Positions 1 through 7,199 of a stretch of 64,000 nt of DNA are shown in pieces (the first letter of the stretch is position 1; each line of letters begins with the position of its first letter). The position numbers and the translations under genes are program-made. Source of the stretch: Candidatus Obscuribacterales bacterium (lineage in GTDB: Bacteria > Cyanobacteriota > Vampirovibrionia > Obscuribacterales > Obscuribacteraceae). Where the stretch lies: assembly GCA_019752635.1 (NCBI GenBank), contig JAIELX010000064.1:1-64000 (forward strand), given 5' to 3'. The notes below the pieces were generated by a model. The model was not told the origin of the DNA. It worked only from the letters and a program-made list of their open reading frames with translations, and did no database searches.

Positions 1-484
1 CAGTCGAGGGACATTCGTCTTTCGGATTAGTAATCTGCTTCGGTGGCTTGGCGATGACGCGCGGATAATCATCAGCGACAGGCGGCTTCGCAATAACGCG
101 GGGGCGGGCACCTTCGTCAGCCGAGGGCCATTCGTCTTTCGGATTAGTAATTTGTTTCGGTGGTTTGGTGATGACGCGCGGCTGGCCGGAGACAGACTGC
201 GGACATTCCATGCGCCCTGTGAACCGACCGTCGTAGGGGACTTCCAGGCGCCGATTCTGTAGATTAGGAGTTGCGGGACTTGGCTGCGTTCCGAACTGTA
301 TCCGCTCCAGGGCTGGTGCTTGTCTGCGCTTGGCTGTACCAATCCTGAATCCCATAGAAGGATCGCCAGGAGCGCGGTTTCCGGTCATTGGCGGATTGCT
401 TTGGTAGGACTGTTGAGCGTGTGTCGGTCCACTCGTTAGAAGGATCAAGAAACTAAGAGCTACGAAACCATGGTTATGGCGCAT
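1..484 (-). CDS. Secreted repeat-containing protein, 3' end cut by window edge
   Basis: The reading frame starts at ATG 484 and runs off the left edge, so the C-terminus is missing. The first ~25 residues form a signal peptide (hydrophobic VALSFLILLTSG, then THAQQ). The mature part is basic and Pro-rich. It contains the motif PRVIxKPPKQITNPKDE twice, encoded by two 60-bp direct repeats at about 4-63 and 122-181, and a shorter PRVIAKPPV copy between them. An AGAGGA Shine-Dalgarno lies about 8 nt before the ATG. I do not recognise the family. An exported repeat protein, perhaps of the envelope, is inferred only from the signal peptide and the repeats. Confidence 0.75.
   Translation of the reverse strand, partial: MRHNHGFVALSFLILLTSGPTHAQQSYQSNPPMTGNRAPGDPSMGFRIGTAKRRQAPALERIQFGTQPSPATPNLQNRRLEVPYDGRFTGRMECPQSVSGQPRVITKPPKQITNPKDEWPSADEGARPRVIAKPPVADDYPRVIAKPPKQITNPKDECPST
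4..181 (-). repeat. Two 60-bp in-frame direct repeats
   Basis: Bases 4-63 and 122-181 match except for about six substitutions, mostly C/T at third codon positions. Both encode the same PRVIxKPPKQITNPKDE peptide. The synonymous pattern suggests the peptide is under selection. The array may continue to the left of the window. Confidence 0.8.
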
Positions 485-803
485 GTTTGCGGTCCTCTGC
501 TGGATGTCATGGGTTGACTGCGCGGCCACCCCAATTAGGAGGAAAGAGAAAAGCATTGTTCGTAACCGTATGTGGTGCGTCTGACCGATGGAGACATCGG
601 GTGGCATATAGCAGTTGTGTTGAGCACTCCTCTGAACGGTCCGTGAGGCGACTCTCTGGTTCAAGCCAATGCCAATGCTCGTTTAAGATTTTAGATTAAA
701 GGGAATCAACATCCATAGAAGACCGCGTTGTGTATTAATTGAGTTGCGCGCGGCCTGCATAATATTCGGTTGCCCGAAAGTCTTTTTTACCAGTGGAGTA
801 TCG

Positions 804-831
804 AACGGAAGAGCCTTACGGCTCTTCCGTT
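804..831. terminator. Perfect 12-bp hairpin, terminator-like
   Basis: AACGGAAGAGCC (804-815), a 4-nt TTAC loop, then the exact complement (820-831). The tail is only TTTCG on the + strand, so it is not a textbook intrinsic terminator. A T-run (782-788) lies upstream on the + strand. No gene on the + strand ends before it, so its role is uncertain. Confidence 0.45.
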
Positions 832-1004
832 TCGCATGGAGAGGTTTTTAAGTGTCGTACCGGAAGACATGATCTACTGAAAGAATGGTTAACCACATCT
901 GGTGCGGGAGATTCATTCGCGAGTCTACATTTTGCATCAGAGTAATAACGAATTAGAGCGAATTAAGTACCCGGCGCTGGCAGCTGGCAAGCGCGCAGAC
1001 TCTC

Positions 1005-1051
1005 AAAGCCAGGAGAAGGCATTCGCAATCGGAATGTCTTCTCCTGGCTTT
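1005..1051 (-). terminator. Long hairpin just downstream of the TPR gene
   Basis: A 20-bp stem (1005-1024 with 1032-1051) with one G/T-type mismatch and a 7-nt loop. The arms begin with AAAG and end with CTTT. It lies 23 nt past the stop of the minus-strand TPR gene, so it probably ends that transcript, although no long U tract follows the stem. The stem is unusually long and regular for a terminator. Confidence 0.55.
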
Positions 1052-1073
1052 GGTATTACCGGGCATTTATGGA

Positions 1074-1463
1074 TTAAGCAAGCCAATTCGGCGCTCTCTG
1101 GGGCTGTGGGGCGCTTATTCGTTCGATGTGGCAACCAAATTCCGGGGGCAGTGCAGACATTCCCGATGCTCTTGGGTCCAACTTTGAACTGCTTGCTTGA
1201 ACACCTTCCAGCGCCTTTGCTCGCGCTTCGACGTTTTCCGACTTGTCTGCGATAAATTGGAATGCTCGTTGAGCAGCGGAATACTGACCCGTTTTATAAA
1301 AACAAGCGGCAAGCATGATGCGAGCGTCCCAGTTTCTCGGTTCAAGATCGAGAATGCATTGGAGATCTGAAATCGCTTCCTTGTAGGCTCCAGCCTGATA
1401 CCGATTGATTGCTTTAAGGGCTACCGATACATCAACCACTAAAGTATTGAAAGTGAGCTTCAT
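1074..1463 (-). CDS. Small TPR protein
   Basis: 129 residues if started at ATG 1463. An upstream in-frame GTG at 1469 is too close to the Shine-Dalgarno AAGGTAGG (1479-1472), which fits the ATG with an 8-nt spacer. Residues ~15-85 form two tetratricopeptide-type helix pairs (YQAGAYKEAISDLQCILDL, then ACFYKTGQYSAAQRAFQFI). The C-terminal 40 residues are polar and without motif. There is no signal peptide. It is likely a cytoplasmic scaffold or adaptor with unknown partner. It stands alone, with a hairpin behind it. Confidence 0.7.
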   Translation of the reverse strand: MKLTFNTLVVDVSVALKAINRYQAGAYKEAISDLQCILDLEPRNWDARIMLAACFYKTGQYSAAQRAFQFIADKSENVEARAKALEGVQASSSKLDPRASGMSALPPEFGCHIERISAPQPQRAPNWLA

Positions 1464-1692
1464 ATGCACAACCTACCTTGACTACCTAACCCCAACTTAA
1501 CTTGCCAACGTGAACCGGCAGTGAAATTAGGGGTTTACCCGTATCGGTAAAACGCCTGATCTTATATGGATTGGCCTCCGCCAAGATGCTGATGCGTGGT
1601 CCGGCGCTATCGACGAGCCGCTCAATGGAGGCAAGTCCAGTCCATTTCTCCGCGTCTTGCTGTACGCCCTATCGGTTGATCGACCGATGATG

Positions 1693-3183
1693 TTAGAGCC
1701 TGTCCGAATCTGCAACTGCGCTCGCCGTTCTTGCCGGTGATGCAGTACTTGCAGGCAGAATTGGTAACTCGAACCAGAACGTGCACCCGGGATATGAATT
1801 GAAATAGCCAATTGTGCCGCCATGTTCTTCGACCAGGGATTTGGAAATTGCCAGTCCCAGACCGGTACCATCGTGTTTGCGAGAATCGGACGAGTCTAAC
1901 TGTTGAAACTTGCAGAATAGCTGCTCTGCTCTTTCTGCAGGAATTCCTGCACCGCGATCAGTCACTGAGAATCGCAGCCCGTTTTCCGTTGCCTCGACTC
2001 TTATGATGATGAGCTTGCCATCAGGACAGAACTTTACCGCGTTCGAAATCAAACTGGTCACCACTTGGACTATTCGATGTTCTGAAACATACAACTCAGG
2101 CAAATTCGGTTCCAGCGCTACTTCTATTTCGACTTTTGCTTTCGCTGCAACCAAGCTCGTCTCTTTCACTGCACGTTGCACAATGGACGCAGGCCGTGTC
2201 GGACGACGCACAAGGTCCAAACGTCCGGCATCGATGCGGCGCACGTCCAAAATGTCATTCACGAGTTTGATCAACCTTTCTGCGCTCTCGTTAGCGATTT
2301 CAATAAGTTCGTGAGCCTCTTCTGAAGTAGGTTCAATCAAGCCGCCTGCAATCATGCCGAGCGCGCCCTTTATCGATGTGAGCGGCGTGCGCAGCTCATG
2401 CGATACGGCAGAATAAAATTCACGAACACGCTTGTCCAGCTCCTTGCGATGTTGAATATTGCGCGCAAACATCGCGTAGGCAACGCGGCTTCCCTTCTCG
2501 TCGAATACGTCCGAAATCATGATCGACGTTAAGACTTCCCTGTCATCTTTTCCCTTACAGACGAACTCTCGTTCAACACCGTTTTCCATGCAGTGACGTA
2601 GAGAGTTACCCAACGAATCACGAAACAGGAATGAAAGTGGCATGCCGTCTACTTCAGCCCAGCTATAGCGAAAAAGAAGCTCTGCACCATGATTCCATCC
2701 GGTGATGCGATCGTTAAGATCAACGCGCACAATTGCCTCGCAAGCACTCTCCACGATCGAACTGAGCTGGCTACTCCGAAGCTCGGCTTCTTTCCTCTGG
2801 CTGATGTCGCGACCGACAGCGTATATGCGATTCTGTTCCGGAACAGGAACGCCTCTGAATTCCATCCAAACATACGTGCCATCCTTCGTCAGACAGCGGT
2901 GCTCCGCAGTTGCAGTCTGTCCGCTGTGAAGGAGCTTCATTGCTTCGATCGCATTGGCTCGATCGTCCTGATGAATTAGTTCGAGAAAACTTGCAGCTTT
3001 CCAAAAATCCACACCGAGGACACTGCGCTCGGCTGCGTTTGCTTTAATTACTCTACCGCTGCTCAGCTCAGTAATTACAAAAACGTCAGGTGATTCGTCG
3101 AAGAAGAATTTTGCTTCCTCGGCCGTAATAGGTTCCGGTAATTCTGTTGCCGGTTCACTGCTTGCCGACTCGTCAGTATTCAT
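1693..3183 (-). CDS. Cytoplasmic PAS-PAS sensor histidine kinase
   Basis: About 496 residues from ATG 3183. The upstream ATG at 3258 would add a GC-rich, non-conserved tail. Order: PAS (~25-140; ends with the PAC-like motif YAVGRDISQRKEAE), second PAS (~140-245; ends FARNIQHRKELD), HisKA dimerisation/phosphoacceptor (SHELRTP, His near residue 262), then HATPase_c with N box (LISNAVKFCP), G1 (DRGAGIP) and G2 (GTGLGLAI). No membrane segment is visible, so it should sense an intracellular signal or redox state. No response regulator is adjacent. The nearest orphan regulator is at 11056-11736, but pairing them is a guess. Confidence 0.9.
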   Translation of the reverse strand: MNTDESASSEPATELPEPITAEEAKFFFDESPDVFVITELSSGRVIKANAAERSVLGVDFWKAASFLELIHQDDRANAIEAMKLLHSGQTATAEHRCLTKDGTYVWMEFRGVPVPEQNRIYAVGRDISQRKEAELRSSQLSSIVESACEAIVRVDLNDRITGWNHGAELLFRYSWAEVDGMPLSFLFRDSLGNSLRHCMENGVEREFVCKGKDDREVLTSIMISDVFDEKGSRVAYAMFARNIQHRKELDKRVREFYSAVSHELRTPLTSIKGALGMIAGGLIEPTSEEAHELIEIANESAERLIKLVNDILDVRRIDAGRLDLVRRPTRPASIVQRAVKETSLVAAKAKVEIEVALEPNLPELYVSEHRIVQVVTSLISNAVKFCPDGKLIIIRVEATENGLRFSVTDRGAGIPAERAEQLFCKFQQLDSSDSRKHDGTGLGLAISKSLVEEHGGTIGYFNSYPGCTFWFELPILPASTASPARTASAVADSDRL

Positions 3184-3221
3184 TATCAATTCCGGTGGCG
3201 CCTTTCCCCATTCTAGCGTAA

Positions 3222-3249
3222 GGGGGGCCCGGCGGGGGAGCCCGGGGGC
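3222..3249. other. G-rich patch upstream of the histidine kinase
   Basis: Almost purely G and C, with three G5-G6 runs on the + strand and a CCCGG/CCGGG inverted pair. It lies 39-66 nt before the kinase start. It could form a G-quadruplex or stable hairpin in the leader region. No function is shown. Confidence 0.4.
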
Positions 3250-3467
3250 TAGGATCACCCTTTCGGGTAGTGTTGGTTAATCGTGACTTCTCTCTGAGAG
3301 CTCGGTGCTCGCCTTACGATGTCGAGCCGCTTCTCGCTAACTTCGCAAGATCAATGTCGTGTTGAACACACCGATGTGCAATGAAGCAACCATGCGTAAA
3401 CTGGCTCTGTCGAATTGGCTAACGGGCTCGGTTTGACGCGTTCTTTGGTAAACACGGAGAGTTCGGT

Positions 3468-4118
3468 ATGCCGCAAAATAAGAATCATGAGAAATTTCCT
3501 CGCCTTCTCGGCACGATAAAGAAGCGCTTCCCTCCGATAAATCACGCATTTGATGTGCCGGTAAATTGCAAGTTGAGGTTGGCAAAGTTGTATGCTCGTC
3601 CGGCAACGCGTGCTACGCAGGCGTCGGTACAACGACTATTTAACGACGCATGCTGGCCTGCACGAATCTCTCAGTGGACAGTGTCGTCTATCTCCGACTA
3701 CGCACCCATCTACTCCGTGCCGGACAAGCGCGACTTTATTGGACAGTACTTCAGTGTTAAGTTGGGACGTAGTGTGCGCTATGAGTCTATAGAAAAACGT
3801 CGATTTCTCAAGAAATTGGAGCTCGCCCATTCAGTAGTTTGGTATGTCGAAAACCCGTTTGTCGTGCCCTACTATGATCAGCTGTGCGCTCGAATACACG
3901 TGCCGGATGTGTTGGTTTGGATGCGTGATAAGCGCATGGTCGTATGCAGGACAGAACCAGCGTATTTCATGAAGGACGAGTTGCAAGGTGCTCGCTGGCA
4001 GGCCTTGAGGACTCACTGCCACCAATTAGGTTGGGGACTCTTGCTGACCGATGGCGAATATTCTCACGTGGAACATGCCAGGCGTGACAGCGCGCAGGGG
4101 ACCTGCTTTACAAGATAA
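3468..4118 (+). CDS. TnsA-like (PD-D/ExK fold) orphan protein, altered active site
   Basis: 216 residues. GGAG lies ~9 nt before the ATG. Residues ~100-200 follow the TnsA endonuclease N-terminal pattern: RSVRYESIEKRRFLKKLEL (Glu106/Glu109), a segment with VENPF, PDVLV (Asp147), then a strand MVVCRTEP where TnsA-type enzymes carry a V-E-V-K-P motif, and finally a region like the WQAL..HC..LGWGLLLT helix-strand. The catalytic Lys is replaced (R161 or T162), so cleavage activity is doubtful. No TnsB, TnsC or transposon ends are nearby. It could be a domesticated or host-regulatory relative. The family call is by pattern only. Confidence 0.45.
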   Translation: MPQNKNHEKFPRLLGTIKKRFPPINHAFDVPVNCKLRLAKLYARPATRATQASVQRLFNDACWPARISQWTVSSISDYAPIYSVPDKRDFIGQYFSVKLGRSVRYESIEKRRFLKKLELAHSVVWYVENPFVVPYYDQLCARIHVPDVLVWMRDKRMVVCRTEPAYFMKDELQGARWQALRTHCHQLGWGLLLTDGEYSHVEHARRDSAQGTCFTR

Positions 4119-4210
4119 ATGATGCTCGTTCTCCACGAAGCACCCGGGGCGTCGCGCTTAGCCACTGCTTAAACGGGGAAAGTAAGTGACACTATTTCCC
4201 CTGGAACGAC

Positions 4211-5641
4211 ATGGCAACACTAGAGGTCACAATCCGCTATCGCCCACCGGTTGCTCGTTTTGCACTGGGATTCTTGACTGTCTTTTCTTTGCTGATAATC
4301 GTTTTGCCGCTAGTTTGTGCGTTGTTTCCGGCAATAGGATTGAATTTGGGAAGCGGCGATTCACGGTATTTCTATGCCCTCTTCGGTAGCTTTGCAGGAG
4401 GTGTTCCGTTAATAGTTCTGGGTTTGGCAATGAGGCAAGCAGCCAACGACACCAAGTTGGTGCTCAGTCAACAAGGTGTCTGCTTCCCCACGTTCCTTGC
4501 TCTCTTGTTGTGGGGACGCCGAAATCGTCCCTGGTACGACTTGCGAGGTGTGGAATTAGTCGGACCAGATAATGTGGATGTTAGGAGAAAATCGCTTCGT
4601 CTGCGCTACTCATCGGGCGGTTCCATCTCACTCCGGCTGGCGGATCTCCAACTAACAGAAATTGAACAAATTTTATTAGCCATCGAGACTTTCGCTTCTG
4701 GCTTGCGTGATTCAGCCGGGTTGATCGAAACGAAACGAGAACTCGGTGAGAAACTTCGCATTGAAGGAATCAAGAGCTACACCAATTTGTGGGAAGACGA
4801 GCTTCGGTATCGCTATTCGTCCACAACCTTTATTCCACTTGCTCCCAATCAAAAACTGCAGAATGATCAGTTGAAGGTAATCCGTCAACTGGGCTTCGGC
4901 GGCTTGTCGGCAATCTATCTTGTACAGCAGTCGGGAAGAGATCTGCTGGTTCTGAAGGAAAGTACCGTGCCTGGCGATGTTGATCCTGAAGTCAAAGAAA
5001 AAGCTATTGAAATGTTCGATCGCGAAGCACATATTCTGGCAAAACTCAATCATCCGCAGATTGCAAAAGTGCATGATCACTTTGTTGAGAATGGAAGGCA
5101 CTATCTGCTGCTCCAGTATGTTCACGGGCAGGACTTGCGCCAGTTTGTCAAAGAAAAGGGACCAATGAGCGAGCAAGCTGCAATTGACTGTGCGATCCAA
5201 ATGGCGGACATACTGGCTTATCTTCACGAACAATCGCCGGCGGTCATTCATCGCGATCTGACACCGGAAAACCTCGTGATTAATGACAAAGGCAAGATTG
5301 TGTTGATCGACTTTGGAGCCGCCAATGAGTTTCTTCAGACAGCCACTGGTACACTTGTCGGGAAACACGCCTATATAGCTCCGGAGCAGTTCAGGGGCAA
5401 AGCCACTACAGGCAGTGACATATATTCCATGGGCGGAACGTTGCATTTTTTGTTAACCGGAATCGATCCTGTGGCTCTATCGTCAAGCAGCCCGCGCAAG
5501 TGTGATCCTGCTGTTTCAGCCGAGCTGGATGAACTGGTCTCTAAACTGACAAAAACGGCGATTAAGGATCGCATTCAAACTGCGGAAGAAGCGGGCGTGG
5601 CATTGAGAGCGTTGGCAATGGCCACCAAAGGTAGTGCTTGA
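4211..5641 (+). CDS. Membrane-anchored Ser/Thr protein kinase (first of a pair)
   Basis: 476 residues. Two hydrophobic segments (~15-40 and ~53-74) are followed by a beta-rich stretch (~82-160) resembling a bacterial PH-like domain, then a kinase domain (~220-470). Visible kinase elements: glycine loop GFGGLSAIYLV, VLK (K249), alpha-C Glu272, HRDLTPEN (347-354) and DFG (367-369), APEQF. The Thr in HRDLTPEN replaces the usual Lys, as in many cyanobacterial kinases. The stop overlaps the next start by one base (TGATG), so the two kinases are translationally coupled. The product should phosphorylate cytoplasmic targets from the inner face of the membrane. The signal is unknown. Confidence 0.9.
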   Translation: MATLEVTIRYRPPVARFALGFLTVFSLLIIVLPLVCALFPAIGLNLGSGDSRYFYALFGSFAGGVPLIVLGLAMRQAANDTKLVLSQQGVCFPTFLALLLWGRRNRPWYDLRGVELVGPDNVDVRRKSLRLRYSSGGSISLRLADLQLTEIEQILLAIETFASGLRDSAGLIETKRELGEKLRIEGIKSYTNLWEDELRYRYSSTTFIPLAPNQKLQNDQLKVIRQLGFGGLSAIYLVQQSGRDLLVLKESTVPGDVDPEVKEKAIEMFDREAHILAKLNHPQIAKVHDHFVENGRHYLLLQYVHGQDLRQFVKEKGPMSEQAAIDCAIQMADILAYLHEQSPAVIHRDLTPENLVINDKGKIVLIDFGAANEFLQTATGTLVGKHAYIAPEQFRGKATTGSDIYSMGGTLHFLLTGIDPVALSSSSPRKCDPAVSAELDELVSKLTKTAIKDRIQTAEEAGVALRALAMATKGSA

Positions 5642-7167
5642 TGGATGCGAACGAGCCGAAGAAGAGCCCGCGCGAACTCTCGTTGCTCACTGGGGCTGGA
5701 GTGGGTTCTCTTAGCCGCAAAGCGAGCGAACCCACAGTGTTTCGTAACCATGGTGCCATGATTGCGGGTGTCCTCACAAAGACTGCGTATTTCGTCGTAA
5801 TTGCTTTCTTGATTTACGCCTCAGCAAGCGCATTTGGCATCACATCGTTGGGCGCGATTGCGACGGGGAGTTTGGCGTTTCTCGAGTATGTTGTGCGGAA
5901 CGCCTTTGTCCTTTTCCTGGGCGCTACCGGGTGGTTGATTCTGCTGTATCCAATCGCGGTGATATTCACTTTGTGTTGGCTCTACAACTGGCTCAACGCT
6001 TTCTCCAGAGCAGACAAAGTCGAAATTGCGGATGACGGATTAGTTATCACTTGGACAGGTCGGAATTCGATGCGCATTTCTTGGGAAGAAATGCAATCCG
6101 TAATTCTTTTTTGCCCTCACCATACGATGCTTCCGCGCAAGTGGGGGGTCGTCATCGGCACCGCCCGAGAGCGGCCTGTGCAAATCAACCTCAAGGTTTT
6201 CGAAGGCAAAGGTCAGTTGTTGCTGGATACCATCAAGGCGAAAGCAAGGTGGTTAGCGGTCGATCCGGCGCTCGTCGAGCTGTGGGAACCGGTGATTGCA
6301 GACAGCCATACGGAGCTGTGGCTGAAGTCTCTAAGCGCAGCCCCAAAAGGAGAAGAGCTTCTGCCACTGTTTCCCGGGGCCAAATTGGGCTCGGGTAAAT
6401 ATACAGTCTCAAAGCGACTGGCAGTAGGTGGACAAGGCACCGCTTATCTGGCAACGGGGACTGGCAGCGATGTTACGGTCGTGATTAAAGAAACTCTATT
6501 CCCCGTTTACGTTGACGCCAAGATTCGCTCCGAAGCCGAACGACGATTCAAGCATGAGGTAGATTTGCTGGGGAGGTTGCATCATCCGCAGATTGTTTCA
6601 CTGCACGAATCTTTCATTGAAGATCATCGTGGTTACCTTGTGCTGGAATACATCGACGGTGATTCCTTGAGGGCGAAAGTGCGCCGTGACGGGGCTCTTC
6701 CTCCTGGACAGGTTGAGGAACTTGCAAAACAGATGTGCACTATACTCGATTATTTGCACACGCTAGAACCGGCAGTCATCCACCGCGATTTCACGCCGGA
6801 CAATCTAATGCTGGATCTACGGGGTGAATTGAAGCTGATTGATTTCAACGTGGCTCGTGAGGTTGAGTCAACTCGTACTGCTACCGTGGTGGGCAAACAT
6901 GCTTATATTCCACCCGAACAGTTTCGAGGCGATACCTGCGTCCAAAGCGATTTGTATGCATTGGGCGCTACGCTGTATTTCCTTTTGGCGGGGCGCGATC
7001 CAGAACCGATTAGTCAATCTCGACCATCCGAAGCTGGTGTCGAGCTCACTCAAGCGTTAGACGATCTTGTGGCAAAATGTACAGATACGGAACTTGTTAC
7101 CCGCTTTCAGAGTGCCGTCGAAATTAGCGAGGCTCTACACGCCGGGAGCGTCGACTCACAGCGTTGA
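5641..7167 (+). CDS. Membrane-anchored Ser/Thr protein kinase with DFN instead of DFG
   Basis: 508 residues from ATG 5641. An in-frame TTG at 5638 sits inside the upstream gene and is less likely. Two hydrophobic regions (~40-67 and ~89-118) precede a PH-like beta stretch (~125-200), then the kinase domain (~250-500): glycine loop AVGGQGTAYLA, VIK (K283), Glu306, HRDFTPDN (381-388), DFN (401-403) and PPEQF. The metal-binding Asp is present but the Gly of DFG is Asn. This may limit activation-loop movement without abolishing activity. It is a paralogue of the upstream kinase and likely acts with it. It converges on glgP with a 32-nt gap. Confidence 0.88.
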   Translation: MDANEPKKSPRELSLLTGAGVGSLSRKASEPTVFRNHGAMIAGVLTKTAYFVVIAFLIYASASAFGITSLGAIATGSLAFLEYVVRNAFVLFLGATGWLILLYPIAVIFTLCWLYNWLNAFSRADKVEIADDGLVITWTGRNSMRISWEEMQSVILFCPHHTMLPRKWGVVIGTARERPVQINLKVFEGKGQLLLDTIKAKARWLAVDPALVELWEPVIADSHTELWLKSLSAAPKGEELLPLFPGAKLGSGKYTVSKRLAVGGQGTAYLATGTGSDVTVVIKETLFPVYVDAKIRSEAERRFKHEVDLLGRLHHPQIVSLHESFIEDHRGYLVLEYIDGDSLRAKVRRDGALPPGQVEELAKQMCTILDYLHTLEPAVIHRDFTPDNLMLDLRGELKLIDFNVAREVESTRTATVVGKHAYIPPEQFRGDTCVQSDLYALGATLYFLLAGRDPEPISQSRPSEAGVELTQALDDLVAKCTDTELVTRFQSAVEISEALHAGSVDSQR

Positions 7168-7199
7168 ATCTGTATGAAGCGCCGTTATCGCAGTATCCG

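Larger units (their letters stand above)
485..1073. other. Gene-free spacer with two hairpins
   Basis: I see no convincing coding region here. The two open frames on the + strand (70 and 117 codons) have no recognisable protein features, and the second runs through a long inverted repeat and into the TPR gene. The only structure is two strong hairpins, at 804-831 and 1005-1051. Confidence 0.6.

Noticed and set aside
487..699. 70-codon + strand frame
   Set aside because: No motif, no ribosome site; lies in the likely promoter region of the left-edge gene.
902..1255. 117-codon + strand frame
   Set aside because: Reads through a long inverted repeat and into the opposite-strand TPR gene; no protein-like features.
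4712..5446. 244-codon minus-strand frame inside the first kinase
   Set aside because: Antisense shadow of a clear kinase domain with conserved motifs on the + strand.
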